DNA of 64,000 nt from Streptomyces sp. Go-475 (GCF_003330845.1 NZ_CP026121.1:5313501-5377500), one strand, 5' to 3'; shown: positions 52,169 through 60,908, counted from the first letter of the stretch. Numbers and translations are program-made. Notes: generated by a model from the letters alone, not told the origin.

Positions 52169-53119
52169 ATGCAGCATCAGCAGAGCTCACGGCGTCGCCT
52201 GTCACCAAGCAGTGACACAGAAGACATGACGATGTTGCTCGCGCCCCGCCTCGCGTACTTCGCCGGCGTCGCCCGCACCGAGCACGTCACCCGCGCCGCG
52301 CAGGAGATGAACGTCCCCCAGTCGACCCTCTCCCGGTCCATGGCCCGCCTGGAGCAGGACCTGGGGGTGGACCTCTTCGCCCGCCACGGCCGCACGGTCT
52401 CCCTCACCCCGGCCGGCCGCACCTTCCTCACCTCCGTCGAACGCGCTCTGGCCGAGATCGAGCGCGCCGCCGAGGAGGTGCGCGCCGACGCCGACCCCAC
52501 CACCGGCAAGGTGGCCTTCGGCTTCCTGCACACCATGGGCGCCGAGACGGTCCCCGGCCTCCTCCAGGCCTTCCGCGCCGACCACCCGCGCGTGCGCTTC
52601 AGCCTCGTCCAGAACTACGGGGAGGCCATGCTCGAGCGCCTCCGCGCGGGCGAACTCGACCTCTGCCTGACCTCCCCGGTCCCGGACGCCCCCGACCTGG
52701 TCGCCCGCCGCCTGGACGAGCAGAAACTCCGCCTGGTCGTGCCCGCCGACCACTCCCTCGCCGGCCGCCGCCGCATCCGCCTCGCCGAGGCGGCCGACGA
52801 AACCTTCGTCACCCTCGAACCCGGCTACGGCCTCCGCCGCATCACCGACGACCTCTGCAAGGAGGCGGGCTTCAAGCCCCGCATCGCCTTCGAGGGCGAG
52901 GAGGCGGAGACCCTGCGCGGCCTGGTGGCGGCGGGCCTGGGAGTAGCCCTCCTGCCCCCACCGGCAGTCCCGCGCCCCGGGGTGGTGGAACTGACGGTCA
53001 CGTCCCCCCGAGCGGCCCGCGAGATCGGCGTGGCCTGGCTGGAGGGCAGACCGGACACGCCTCCGGTGGCGGCGTTCAAGAAGTTCTTGCTTTCAAGGAG
53101 GGGAAGCCTGTTGCCCTGA
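52169..53119 (+). CDS. LysR family transcriptional regulator
   Basis: 316 residues. Winged helix at about residues 20-80: RLAYFAGVARTEHVTRAAQEMNVPQSTLSRSMARLEQDLGVDLFAR (in adjacent parts), then a periplasmic-binding-like effector domain (VRFSLVQNYGEAMLERLRAGELDLCLTSP and so on, in parts). ATG 52169 fits a leaderless start; ATG 52226 is an alternative. Likely controls the divergent MFS gene and itself. Confidence 0.9.
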   Translation: MQHQQSSRRRLSPSSDTEDMTMLLAPRLAYFAGVARTEHVTRAAQEMNVPQSTLSRSMARLEQDLGVDLFARHGRTVSLTPAGRTFLTSVERALAEIERAAEEVRADADPTTGKVAFGFLHTMGAETVPGLLQAFRADHPRVRFSLVQNYGEAMLERLRAGELDLCLTSPVPDAPDLVARRLDEQKLRLVVPADHSLAGRRRIRLAEAADETFVTLEPGYGLRRITDDLCKEAGFKPRIAFEGEEAETLRGLVAAGLGVALLPPPAVPRPGVVELTVTSPRAAREIGVAWLEGRPDTPPVAAFKKFLLSRRGSLLP

Positions 53120-53190
53120 TGGGGGCGCGGGGCTGTATCGATGTGCGGTTCCGCCGCGTGGGCGCGACCAACCACCCACAACCCGCACCC
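53120..53190. repeat. Streptomyces intergenic repeat, variant copy 3
   Basis: GGGGGCGCGGGGCTGTATCG at 53121 and GGGCGCGACCAACCACCCAC near 53159; same ends as the copy at 38101 with an extra insert. Confidence 0.6.
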
Positions 53191-53216
53191 CGAAGACCAC
53201 AGGCACCCGAACGGCG

Positions 53217-53975
53217 CTACCGCCGCGAAGGACAGAACCCCGCAGCCAACGGCATCCGCAACCCCAACGGCGGCGGCGCGGCCAGCGCGTCCCGCACCGG
53301 CCGCGACACGGTCCGCCCGAACACCGCCCCCATCACGAAGTCCTCGGCCAGCGCCAGCACTTCGTCCCGGTACTGATTCAGCCCGTGCCCGTCCGCGTGC
53401 ACTTCGAACCGGCACACATCCCGATTGGCCTTCTTCGCCCGCGCCGCCAGCCGGAACGACAACTCGGGATCCGTTCGTTCGTCGTTCGTGCCGTGCACGA
53501 TCAGCACCTGCCGCCCGGCCAGCTGCTTCACCGGCTCGGGTGACGCCGCCACGTCCTCCTCCGGCAGCCAAGGGGCGAGCGCCAGCACGGAGTTGACCGC
53601 CTCGTGACCGGCCGCGCGCAGCGCCGCGCGACCGCCCATGCCGAGCCCGGCGAGGCAGACGGGGACGTCTCCGTAACGCCGTACGACCTCGTCGGCCGCC
53701 CATGCCGCGTCCCGCGCGAGATTCGCCTCGCTGCCGTTCCAGCCGCGGCAGCGGTAGTGCACCACGTGCACGGCGAGTCCCTCTTCCCGTCCGGCCCGGG
53801 CCAGGCGGCGTCCCAGGGCCCGTACGGAGGCGGTCGCGAGCATGGGCGACGGTCTGCGGCCGGAGAGCTCAACGCCGCCGGGCAGCAGCAGCACCACGCC
53901 GCTCACCGCCGTCGGCTCCGGACCGAGTGACCTGCCCAGCCGGGCCCTGCGAACCGGCGTCGCTTGGTGTGCCAT
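53217..53975 (-). CDS. Alpha/beta-hydrolase fold protein, nucleophile serine missing
   Basis: 252 residues. Hydrolase-fold order: LLLPGGVE strand with oxyanion region, VHVVHYRCRGWNGSEAN, elbow VCLAGLGMGGRAALRAAG, acid in IVHGTNDERTDP and terminal His in VHADGHGLNQY. At the elbow the G-x-S-x-G serine is Gly (GLGMG), so ordinary serine-hydrolase chemistry is not expected. It is divergent from add (123 bp gap). Function unknown. Confidence 0.8.
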   Translation of the reverse strand: MAHQATPVRRARLGRSLGPEPTAVSGVVLLLPGGVELSGRRPSPMLATASVRALGRRLARAGREEGLAVHVVHYRCRGWNGSEANLARDAAWAADEVVRRYGDVPVCLAGLGMGGRAALRAAGHEAVNSVLALAPWLPEEDVAASPEPVKQLAGRQVLIVHGTNDERTDPELSFRLAARAKKANRDVCRFEVHADGHGLNQYRDEVLALAEDFVMGAVFGRTVSRPVRDALAAPPPLGLRMPLAAGFCPSRR

Positions 53976-54070
53976 GACAGAACAGTGTCAGAAGCGTGGG
54001 TGTACTCCACCCGTCCTCGGGGTCACCGTTACGTATCGACGGAAACGTCAACCTTCCGAGCCCGCGCGAT

Positions 54071-54082
54071 CTACGCGCGTAG
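54071..54082. promoter_or_regulatory. Putative nucleoside-regulon operator D
   Basis: Perfect palindrome CTACGCGCGTAG, 17 bp before the add start and running into its AGGAG ribosome-binding site. Same core as operators A-C 13-16 kb away. Confidence 0.75.
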
Positions 54083-54098
54083 GAGTTAGAGTGCGGAA

Positions 54099-55256
54099 AT
54101 GACGAGCCAGACCATCGCGAACACCCCGACACCGGACCAGATCCACCGGGCGCCCAAGGTCCTGCTGCACGATCATCTCGACGGCGGACTGCGCCCCGCC
54201 ACCATCGTCGAACTCGCCCGCGACAGCGGCTACTCCCAGCTCCCCGACACCGACCCGGAGAAGCTCGGCGTCTGGTTCCGCGAGGCCGCCGACTCCGGTT
54301 CCCTGGAGCGGTACCTGGAGACGTTCTCGCACACCGTCGGCGTCATGCAGACCCGCGACGCCCTGGTCCGGGTCGCCGCCGAGTGCGCCGAGGACCTCGC
54401 CGCGGACGGTGTCGTCTACGCCGAGGTGCGCTACGCCCCCGAACAGCACCTGGAGGGCGGCCTGAGCCTCGAAGAGGTCGTCGAGGCCGTCAACGAGGGC
54501 TTCCGGGAAGGGGAGCGGCGCGCCCGGGAGAACGGTCAGCGCATCCGCGTGGGCGCCCTCCTCACCGCCATGCGGCACGCCGCCCGGGCCCTGGAGATCG
54601 CCGAACTCGCCAACCGGTACCGGGACCTGGGCGTCGTCGGCTTCGACATCGCGGGTGCCGAGGCCGGCTACCCGCCCACCCGGCACCTGGACGCCTTCGA
54701 GTACCTCAAGCGCGAGAACAACCACTTCACCATCCACGCCGGCGAGGCGTTCGGGCTGCCGTCCATCTGGCAGGCCCTCCAGTGGTGCGGCGCCGACCGG
54801 CTCGGGCACGGCGTGCGGATCATCGACGACATCCAGGTCCACGAGGACGGCCGGGTCGAACTGGGGCGGCTCGCCTCCTACGTCCGCGACAAGCGCATCC
54901 CGCTGGAGCTGTGCCCGAGCTCCAACCTCCAGACCGGGGCCGCCTCCTCCTACGCCGAGCACCCCATCGGGCTGCTGCGCCGGCTGCACTTCCGGGCCAC
55001 GGTCAACACGGACAACCGCCTGATGTCCCACACCAGCATGAGCCGGGAATTCGAGCACCTTGTCGAGGCGTTCGGTTACACGCTCGACGACATGCAGTGG
55101 TTCTCCGTCAATGCGATGAAATCAGCGTTCATTCCTTTCGATGAACGACTGGCCATGATCAATGACGTGATCAAGCCCGGTTATGCCGAGCTGAAATCCG
55201 AATGGCTGTTCCGGCAGACGGCCTCTACCAGCGGTTCTGCGAATACCGAGGGCTGA
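54099..55256 (+). CDS. add: Adenosine deaminase
   Basis: 385 residues. Deaminates adenosine and deoxyadenosine to inosine forms. Zinc and catalytic residues: [14 protein letters not shown] (two His), [19 protein letters not shown] (His, Glu), [10 protein letters not shown], and NTDNRLMS (Asp). Length is right for bacterial ADA. ATG 54099 follows a weak GGAG 13 nt upstream. The operator D palindrome ties it to the nucleoside uptake genes. Confidence 0.96.
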   Translation: MTSQTIANTPTPDQIHRAPKVLLHDHLDGGLRPATIVELARDSGYSQLPDTDPEKLGVWFREAADSGSLERYLETFSHTVGVMQTRDALVRVAAECAEDLAADGVVYAEVRYAPEQHLEGGLSLEEVVEAVNEGFREGERRARENGQRIRVGALLTAMRHAARALEIAELANRYRDLGVVGFDIAGAEAGYPPTRHLDAFEYLKRENNHFTIHAGEAFGLPSIWQALQWCGADRLGHGVRIIDDIQVHEDGRVELGRLASYVRDKRIPLELCPSSNLQTGAASSYAEHPIGLLRRLHFRATVNTDNRLMSHTSMSREFEHLVEAFGYTLDDMQWFSVNAMKSAFIPFDERLAMINDVIKPGYAELKSEWLFRQTASTSGSANTEG

Positions 55257-55397
55257 TCCGAGGGATATCTGAGCACAGGGAATGCGGGCCGCGTTCACAA
55301 TCCGTCCGCATTTCGATGTTTGCGGCGGACGGCGCCGCGTGACTACGGTCGCGGGACCGCTCACACACCCCGTCATCCCATTACGAGGACGCATTTC

Positions 55398-55754
55398 ATG
55401 AAGCAGTCTGCTGCCAAGTCCCTCGGTGTCGCCGCTCTCGGTGCCGCCTTCGCCGCCGCCGGTGCGGGCGCCGCCAACGCCGCCGCCCCGGCCCTGCCGG
55501 ACACCGCCCGGACGCTGGAGACCGCCACCGCGGCGCTCCCGGCGGAGCAGCTCTCCCAGACGCTGCCGGGCTCGGGCGAGGCGCTGGGCCAGGGGCAGAC
55601 GGCGACCAGCGCCGGTCTCGCCGCCGCCCAGCCGGTCGCCGAGCAGCTGCTCGCCGAGGGTCCGACCGGCCCGGCCGCCAAGCTGCTCGGCGGGCTCCCG
55701 GTGCAGGGCCTGCCCACGCACGGCCTGCCGGTGAACGGCGTTCCGGTCGGCTGA
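55398..55754 (+). CDS. Small secreted Ala/Pro-rich protein
   Basis: 118 residues. Signal peptide of about 28 residues ending ANAAAPA. The mature part has no Cys and ends with a glycine-leucine-proline rich repeat (GGLPVQGLPTHGLPVNGVPVG, in parts). ACGAGGA lies about 7 nt before ATG 55398. Function unknown; composition fits a cell-surface or spore-associated protein. Confidence 0.75.
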   Translation: MKQSAAKSLGVAALGAAFAAAGAGAANAAAPALPDTARTLETATAALPAEQLSQTLPGSGEALGQGQTATSAGLAAAQPVAEQLLAEGPTGPAAKLLGGLPVQGLPTHGLPVNGVPVG

Positions 55755-55777
55755 CCCTCCCGCCGAGGCGGACACAC

Positions 55778-55824
55778 ACGCCGATGGGGCGCATCCCTGG
55801 GCACAGGGTGCGCCCCATCGGCGT
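55778..55824. terminator. Bidirectional terminator
   Basis: 16-bp perfect stem from ACGCCGATGGGGCGCA plus a 5-bp extension (CCCTG/CAGGG) past one bulged T, loop GGCA. It serves the convergent secreted-protein and PspC genes. Confidence 0.85.
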
Positions 55825-55839
55825 GCTCGCGTACGGGCG

Positions 55840-56052
55840 TTACCAGGCCGTCTGCGCCTTGTTGCGCGCCTTGTCCTCGGAGGGGAACAGGATCCACAGC
55901 GCGATGTACAGCAGGAACTGCGGTCCGGGCAGCAGGCACGAGACCAGGAAGATCACCCGCATCGTCGTCGCGGAGGTGCCGAAGCGCTGGGCCAGCGCGG
56001 CGCACACTCCGCCGATCATGCGGCCGTGGGTGGGGCGGGCGAGGCGGGACAT
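55840..56052 (-). CDS. PspC domain membrane protein
   Basis: 70 residues. PspC core: RPTHGRMIGGVCAALAQRFG, then TMRVIFLVSCLLPGPQFLLYIALWILFP. One or two membrane helices. AAGGAG lies 7 nt before ATG 56052. PspC proteins link to envelope stress, but short single-domain forms are common in Streptomyces and uncharacterised. Confidence 0.88.
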   Translation of the reverse strand: MSRLARPTHGRMIGGVCAALAQRFGTSATTMRVIFLVSCLLPGPQFLLYIALWILFPSEDKARNKAQTAW

Positions 56053-56115
56053 GTGCGACTCCTTCGACGTCGGTGCGTGAGGCATCTCGTCCGAGTACCC
56101 CATCTGCACTCCACG

Positions 56116-56700
56116 CTACGGAGACGAAGGGGGCAAAGCGTCGCTCCACGGGGCGATCCCGACCCTGGGAATCGTCGGGGTCCGACCCTGAGCCGGCTCC
56201 TCCGGGACCAGGGGCGTGCGGGGCGGGCGCGCGGTGGTGCGGCGGCGCAGCCAGGAGCGGCCGGCGGGAACCAGCGCGAGGTGCGCGAGGGCCACGCCCG
56301 CGGTGTTCAGGAACAGCGAGTCGACGTCGACGACCTGGCCGGGGACACCGGTCTGCAGCAGTTCGATGCCCAGCGACAGCAGGGCGCCGGCCGCGACGGT
56401 GCGCAGCAGGGACGCCAGCGGCGAGACGAACAGCCTGCCGCTCGCCATCGGCAGCAGCACGCCCAGCGGGGCGAGCAGGGCCAGCTTCTCGCCGATGTGG
56501 CGGGCCGCCTCCGGCCAGCCCAGGGCGAGATCGGCTCTGACCCCGGCGAACGGCCGCAGGTTGGCGGGCATCACCCAGGGAACGTCCAGCGGCCGCAGCG
56601 TGAACCAGGCGACGAACGCGAGGTGTGCGACGAGGAGGACACCTCCTGTCACACGGATGCGGAACGCGGCGCTGCCGCCGATGGAGCCTTGACGCTGCAC
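56116..56700 (-). CDS. VanZ family membrane protein
   Basis: 194 residues with four hydrophobic segments. VanZ-like features: VAWFTLRPLD, NLRPFAG, LALLAPLGVLLPM and a QTGVPGQVVDVDSLFLNTAGVALAH segment (in parts), which is the family's core DxDxxxNxxG motif. Start is uncertain (GTG 56700 with GGGGGG close by, or ATG 56766). The basic, Pro-rich tail lies inside. VanZ gives teicoplanin resistance in enterococci; here its role is unknown. Confidence 0.85.
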   Translation of the reverse strand: MQRQGSIGGSAAFRIRVTGGVLLVAHLAFVAWFTLRPLDVPWVMPANLRPFAGVRADLALGWPEAARHIGEKLALLAPLGVLLPMASGRLFVSPLASLLRTVAAGALLSLGIELLQTGVPGQVVDVDSLFLNTAGVALAHLALVPAGRSWLRRRTTARPPRTPLVPEEPAQGRTPTIPRVGIAPWSDALPPSSP

Positions 56701-56785
56701 GCCCCCCAAGACGCGGTCTCCGGCAGGATCGGTTCCGGGATGCCCCCCGATCCGGCGGTGAGGCATGCGCCACAGCCCGCCCGGC

Positions 56786-57496
56786 TCACTCCCCGGCCAC
56801 GTCCTTCGACGGCGGTTCCGTGCCGCCCGGGCGCGCCCGTACCTCGTCGGTGCACTGGTAGCGGCGCGGGGACTCGGCCCCGGGGCCGCCCAGGACCACC
56901 GAGCCGTCGCCCTGGGCGGCGGCCGAGTCGGAGAAGGTGCAGACGATCTGCGCGAGCGCGTACGAGGTGAGGGCGTCCGGCGCCATGCTCAGCCGCAGCG
57001 TGTCCTCCGGGTCGCCGGCCCGGGGCCGGCCCACGGTGATGCCGCCGCGCACGTCCGTGCTGTAGCCGGCCTCCTTCTCGGCGGGCGACGGCGACTGCGC
57101 GAGCTGGTCCAGCAGGCCCTGCGCCACCAGCATGCGCCGCTCGGAGTCGGCCGCGCCGTCCGGGACCCGCACGGTCCGGTCGACGGTCACCAGCGACGAC
57201 CCGCACAGCAGGAAGACCTGGACCGGCAGCCCCCGCGCGGCCTGGGCCGACACGTCCGGCTCGGCCAGCGAGCACCGCACCCGCGAGGGCGCGGGCCCGA
57301 AGTTCGTCGGCACCTCCGTGGCCCGGATCCCGCAGCCGGCGAGCAGCACGGCGAGCAAGGGAAGGGCGACCAGACGGGACACGGCCCGCGCGCGGGGCGC
57401 CGCGCCGTCCCGGCGGGCGGGTGTGTCGGCCGCGACGGTTGACTCGGCCGCGACGGGTGTGTCGGCCGCGGCCCGCGGACGTCGTCGTACGAGCAT
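56786..57496 (-). CDS. Lipoprotein downstream of afsQ2 (GerMN-like)
   Basis: 236 residues. Signal peptide with lipobox VLLAGC (Cys about residue 55) after an unusually long Arg/Ala-rich lead with repeated VAADTP. The mature domain (VQVFLLCGSSLVTVDRTV, RMLVAQGLLDQLAQSPS) resembles a GerMN/sporulation lipoprotein domain. Its ATG overlaps the afsQ2 stop (TGATG), so it is translated with the sensor kinase and could be its outer accessory, an inference. Confidence 0.75.
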   Translation of the reverse strand: MLVRRRPRAAADTPVAAESTVAADTPARRDGAAPRARAVSRLVALPLLAVLLAGCGIRATEVPTNFGPAPSRVRCSLAEPDVSAQAARGLPVQVFLLCGSSLVTVDRTVRVPDGAADSERRMLVAQGLLDQLAQSPSPAEKEAGYSTDVRGGITVGRPRAGDPEDTLRLSMAPDALTSYALAQIVCTFSDSAAAQGDGSVVLGGPGAESPRRYQCTDEVRARPGGTEPPSKDVAGE

Positions 57497-59100
57497 CAGG
57501 CGTCCCCCTTCGAGTCCTCGCCCTGGGGCCGGCCGGCGTCCTGGTCCGGCGTCTGCCCGTCCTCGGCGGGCGGTTCCGCCGTCGCCGACGCGTCCCGCGG
57601 GAGCCGCAGCGTGAACACCGCGCCGGAGTCCGGCGAGTTGGCCGCGGTGATCTCGCCGCCGTGGATGTGGGCGTTCTCCAGGGCGATGGACAGGCCCAGG
57701 CCGCTGCCCTCGGAGCGCGGCCGGGAGGCGCTGGCCTTGTAGAAGCGGTCGAAGACGTGCGGCAGGACGTCCTCGGGGATGCCGGGCCCGTGGTCCTGCA
57801 CCTCGATGACGATCGAGTCGTCCGCCTCCCGTACGGACACCCGCACCGGGGAGCCGCCGTGCTTGAGCGCGTTGCCGATGAGGTTGGCCAGGATGACGTC
57901 CAGGCGGCGCGGATCGATGCGGGCGTGGATACCGCGCTCGGCGTCCAGCTCGACCGCGTCCAGCCAGGCGCGGGCGTCGATGCAGGCGGTGATCTGGTCG
58001 GCGATGTCGACGTCGTCCAGGACGAGCCGGGCGGTGCCCGCGTCGAAGCGGGTGACCTCCATCAGGTTCTCGACCAGGTCGTTCAGTCGCCGCGTCTCGC
58101 TGACCACCAGCCGGACGGCCGGCTCGATCATCGGGTCCATGCTGCCGGTCTCCGCCTCCAGCTCCTCCTCCAGCACCTCCGTGACGGCGGTGATGGCGGT
58201 CAGCGGCGTGCGCAGCTCATGGCTCATGTCCGCCACGAACCGCCGGGACGCCTCGTCCCGCGCGGCCATGTCGGCGACCCGTTTCTCCAGCGCCTCGGCC
58301 GCGTTGTTGAACGTCCGCGACAGATCGGCCAGTTCGTCCGTCCCGGACACCCTGAGCCGGGTGTCCAGCTTGCCCTCGCCGAGCCGCCGCGCGGCCGTGC
58401 CGAGACGCTGCACCGGCTTCAGCACGGTCGTCGCGGCGGCCTGCGCGAGCAGCGCCGAGCCGATCAGCGCGAGACCCGTCGCGATCCCCAGCGACCAGGC
58501 CAGCGAGTTGAGGTCCTTGGCCTCCGGCTCCAGCGACTTGAGCATGTACCCGGTCGGGCCGCCGCCGATCACACGCGTGCCGGCCACCAGGTACGGGGTG
58601 TCGTCGTCGACGACCCGCTGCCAGTACAGGTGGTACGGGTGCTTGTTGGCCCCGTCGATCTTCTGCCTCTTGTTCACCGCCGTGCGCAGCGAGACCGGCA
58701 CGTCCCGCAGCGAGAAGCCGCTGAGCCCGCCGGAGCTGCCGTAGACGGTCCTGCCGTCGGCGTTGGTGGCGACCAGCAGCACGCTGAAGCGCTGGTCGCT
58801 GCCCGCCATCTGGCCCGCGGTGTGCTGCAGCTCGTCCTGTGTCGGATGCTCGGGCAGCGCGCTCGCCCGGTTCTGCATCTCCTGCTCGAAGTCGCGCAGC
58901 ACGGCGTCCTGGGTGCGGGTGAGCACGGCCTCGCGGTTGAGCCAGTACGCGATGCCGGACGCGGACACGGCCGCCGTCAGGGCCACCAGGCCGAAGACGA
59001 GGACCAACCTCAGCCGCAGGCTCGTGAAGCGCAGCCGCGACGAAACTCCCTTGCGCGCCGCGGTCCAGCCGCGGTCCCCCCCTTGGTGCCGCTGTGTCAC
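57496..59100 (-). CDS. afsQ2: Sensor histidine kinase AfsQ2
   Basis: 534 residues. Two membrane helices (about 32-52 and 200-225) flank an outer sensor domain; a HAMP segment follows, with the H-box FVADMSHELRTPLTAI, N-box LANLIGNALKHGG, G1 DHGPGIPED and G2 GSGLGLSIA. Partner of AfsQ1 in Streptomyces, where the pair controls antibiotic production and nitrogen-linked metabolism under glutamate-based conditions. GTG 59100 overlaps the afsQ1 stop (GTGA). Confidence 0.95.
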   Translation of the reverse strand: MTQRHQGGDRGWTAARKGVSSRLRFTSLRLRLVLVFGLVALTAAVSASGIAYWLNREAVLTRTQDAVLRDFEQEMQNRASALPEHPTQDELQHTAGQMAGSDQRFSVLLVATNADGRTVYGSSGGLSGFSLRDVPVSLRTAVNKRQKIDGANKHPYHLYWQRVVDDDTPYLVAGTRVIGGGPTGYMLKSLEPEAKDLNSLAWSLGIATGLALIGSALLAQAAATTVLKPVQRLGTAARRLGEGKLDTRLRVSGTDELADLSRTFNNAAEALEKRVADMAARDEASRRFVADMSHELRTPLTAITAVTEVLEEELEAETGSMDPMIEPAVRLVVSETRRLNDLVENLMEVTRFDAGTARLVLDDVDIADQITACIDARAWLDAVELDAERGIHARIDPRRLDVILANLIGNALKHGGSPVRVSVREADDSIVIEVQDHGPGIPEDVLPHVFDRFYKASASRPRSEGSGLGLSIALENAHIHGGEITAANSPDSGAVFTLRLPRDASATAEPPAEDGQTPDQDAGRPQGEDSKGDA

Positions 59101-59774
59101 TGAGGCGGATCCAGTCGGTAGCCGACACCCCGCACGGTACGGATCAGCGTCGGGGACGACGGCACGTCCTCGACCTTGGCGCGCAGCCGCTGGACACAGG
59201 CGTCCACCAGCCGCGAGTCGCCCAGGTAGTCGTGCTCCCACACCAGCCGCAGCAGCTGCTGCCGGGACAGCGCCTGCCCCGGCCGGCGGCTCAGCTCCAG
59301 CAGCAGCCGCAGCTCCGTCGGCGTGAGCTGGAGGTCCTCGCCGTTCTTCGTCACGGTCATCGCCGAGCGGTCGATGACGAGGCTGCCGAACGTCGCCGCG
59401 TCGTTGGACTCCCGTTCGCCGCGCCGCAGCACGGCCCGGATCCGGGCGTCCAGCACCCGCCCCTGCACCGGTTTGACGACGTAGTCGTCGGCGCCGGACT
59501 CCAGCCCGACGACGACGTCGATGTCGTCGCTGCGCGCGGTCAGCAGGATGATCGGCAACTGGTCCGTGCGCCGGATGCGCCGGCACACCTCGAACCCGTC
59601 GATGCCGGGCAGCATCACGTCCAGCACGATCAGATCCGGCCGCTGCTCGCGCAGCAGCTTCAGACCGTCCTCACCACTGGCAGCGGTCGCCACGCGGTGA
59701 CCCTGGCGCGTCAGAGAGAGCTCCAGGGCCGTCCGGATGGCGTCGTCGTCCTCGATCAGCAACAGGGAAGGCAC
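59097..59774 (-). CDS. afsQ1: OmpR-type response regulator AfsQ1
   Basis: 225 residues. Receiver domain: acidic pocket IEDDD, phospho-acceptor Asp52 in LIVLDVMLPG, conserved Lys in VVKPV. The winged-helix domain (about 125-222) has LTPTELRLLLELSRRPGQALSRQQLL and TVRGVGYRL. Matches AfsQ1 in length and sequence as I recall it. GTG 59774 has no strong ribosome-binding site. Binds GTnAC-n6-GTnAC sites; one lies in the sigQ promoter next door. Confidence 0.95.
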   Translation of the reverse strand: MPSLLLIEDDDAIRTALELSLTRQGHRVATAASGEDGLKLLREQRPDLIVLDVMLPGIDGFEVCRRIRRTDQLPIILLTARSDDIDVVVGLESGADDYVVKPVQGRVLDARIRAVLRRGERESNDAATFGSLVIDRSAMTVTKNGEDLQLTPTELRLLLELSRRPGQALSRQQLLRLVWEHDYLGDSRLVDACVQRLRAKVEDVPSSPTLIRTVRGVGYRLDPPQ

Positions 59775-59886
59775 GGGCTCATTCTGGCCCATGGAGGGCG
59801 CGGGGTTCGACCTGTGGGCCGAGATGGGGCCCGCGCCTGCCGCCGACGCCTGTGCGCGACGTGTGGCAGGCCTGTGGCCGACCCCT

Positions 59887-59902
59887 GTGACAGGTCTGTG
59901 AC
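59887..59902. promoter_or_regulatory. AfsQ1 binding site
   Basis: GTGAC (59887-59891), six bases, GTGAC (59898-59902): a perfect fit to the published AfsQ1 consensus GTnAC-n6-GTnAC, between the divergent afsQ1 and sigQ starts. Confidence 0.9.
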
Positions 59903-60012
59903 AGTCGGCGGACACGGCCATGAAAGTGCCGCGGCAAGCTTTTCGGCACAGGCAAGGAAGCCCGCCCGACCGGCGGGCCGCACACCGGTAAGTCCACGAC
60001 GGGGGGCGCGAG

Positions 60013-60768
60013 ATGAACACGCTGCACGGCACCACCACCAGCGCAGTGATCACGCGTCTGCACGACGTGCACCGGGGTTCGGAGAAGTCCGGTGCCGTGA
60101 GCGGGCGGGGGTGCGCTCGCGGCACCGGGCGTCAGCACACCGCGTTCATGACGGTGGTTGACGCGCACACGGGGGAGAGCAAGGGGACGGGGGCGGTTCA
60201 CGGGGGAACCGCGTACAGGGAGGACTCGGGGGAGGGTCGTTCGCTGACGGAGGCGGAGTTCACCGCCTACGTCCAGGAGCGCCGCGCCTCCCTGTACGCC
60301 ACCGCCTACCACCTCACCGGCGACCGCTTCGAGGCCGAGGACCTGCTGCAGAGCGCGCTGTTCTCGACCTACCGGGCGTGGGACCGGATCAGTGACAAGG
60401 CCGCGGTCGGCGGATACCTCCGCCGCACCATGACCAACCTGCACATCAGCGCCTGGCGGCGCCGCAAGCTCAACGAGTACCCGACCGAGGAACTGCCGGA
60501 GACGCCCGGCGACACGGACGCGATGCGCGGCACCGAGCTGCGCGCGGTCCTGTGGCAGGCGCTGGCCCGGCTGCCCGAGCTCCAGCGCACCATGCTGGTC
60601 CTGCGCTACTACGAGGGCCGCACGGACCCGGAGATCGCGGAGATCCTCGACATCAGTGTCGGCACGGTGAAGTCCAGCATCTGGCGGTCGCTCCGCCGGC
60701 TGCGCGAGGACGAGGTCCTCAGCTTCGGCCGTGACGAGGAGGACGCCTTCGGCGAGCTCGTCGCCTGA
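60013..60768 (+). CDS. sigQ: ECF sigma factor SigQ
   Basis: 251 residues. A 75-residue unstructured N-terminus precedes region 2 (AYVQERRASLYATAYHLTGDRFEAEDLLQSALFSTYRAW, in parts) and region 4 (LPELQRTMLVLRYYEGRTDPEIAEIL then SVGTVKSSIWRSLRRL). Divergent from afsQ1 with the AfsQ1 box between. In S. coelicolor sigQ is an AfsQ1 target that opposes AfsQ1 action. GGGGGG is about 7 nt before ATG 60013; ATG 60148 could also serve. Confidence 0.94.
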   Translation: MNTLHGTTTSAVITRLHDVHRGSEKSGAVSGRGCARGTGRQHTAFMTVVDAHTGESKGTGAVHGGTAYREDSGEGRSLTEAEFTAYVQERRASLYATAYHLTGDRFEAEDLLQSALFSTYRAWDRISDKAAVGGYLRRTMTNLHISAWRRRKLNEYPTEELPETPGDTDAMRGTELRAVLWQALARLPELQRTMLVLRYYEGRTDPEIAEILDISVGTVKSSIWRSLRRLREDEVLSFGRDEEDAFGELVA

Positions 60769-60811
60769 GGGTACGGGGGGAAGCACCACACGGGGGCCCA
60801 CGGGGGACCTG

Positions 60812-60835
60812 CGGAGACGCTGGGGGGCGTCTCCG
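60812..60835 (+). terminator. First hairpin after sigQ
   Basis: CGGAGACGC and GCGTCTCCG arms (9 bp), 6-nt loop. Confidence 0.65.
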
Positions 60836-60865
60836 TGGGAAGTGGGGGACACGGGGGAGCACCAG

Positions 60866-60908
60866 AGCGGGACTGGAGGGCCGGGGGGTCCGTCCAGTCC
60901 CGCTTTTT
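60866..60908 (+). terminator. Rho-independent terminator of sigQ
   Basis: 12-bp stem AGCGGGACTGGA / TCCAGTCCCGCT with a 15-nt loop, then TTTTT. The best textbook terminator in the window. Confidence 0.92.
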
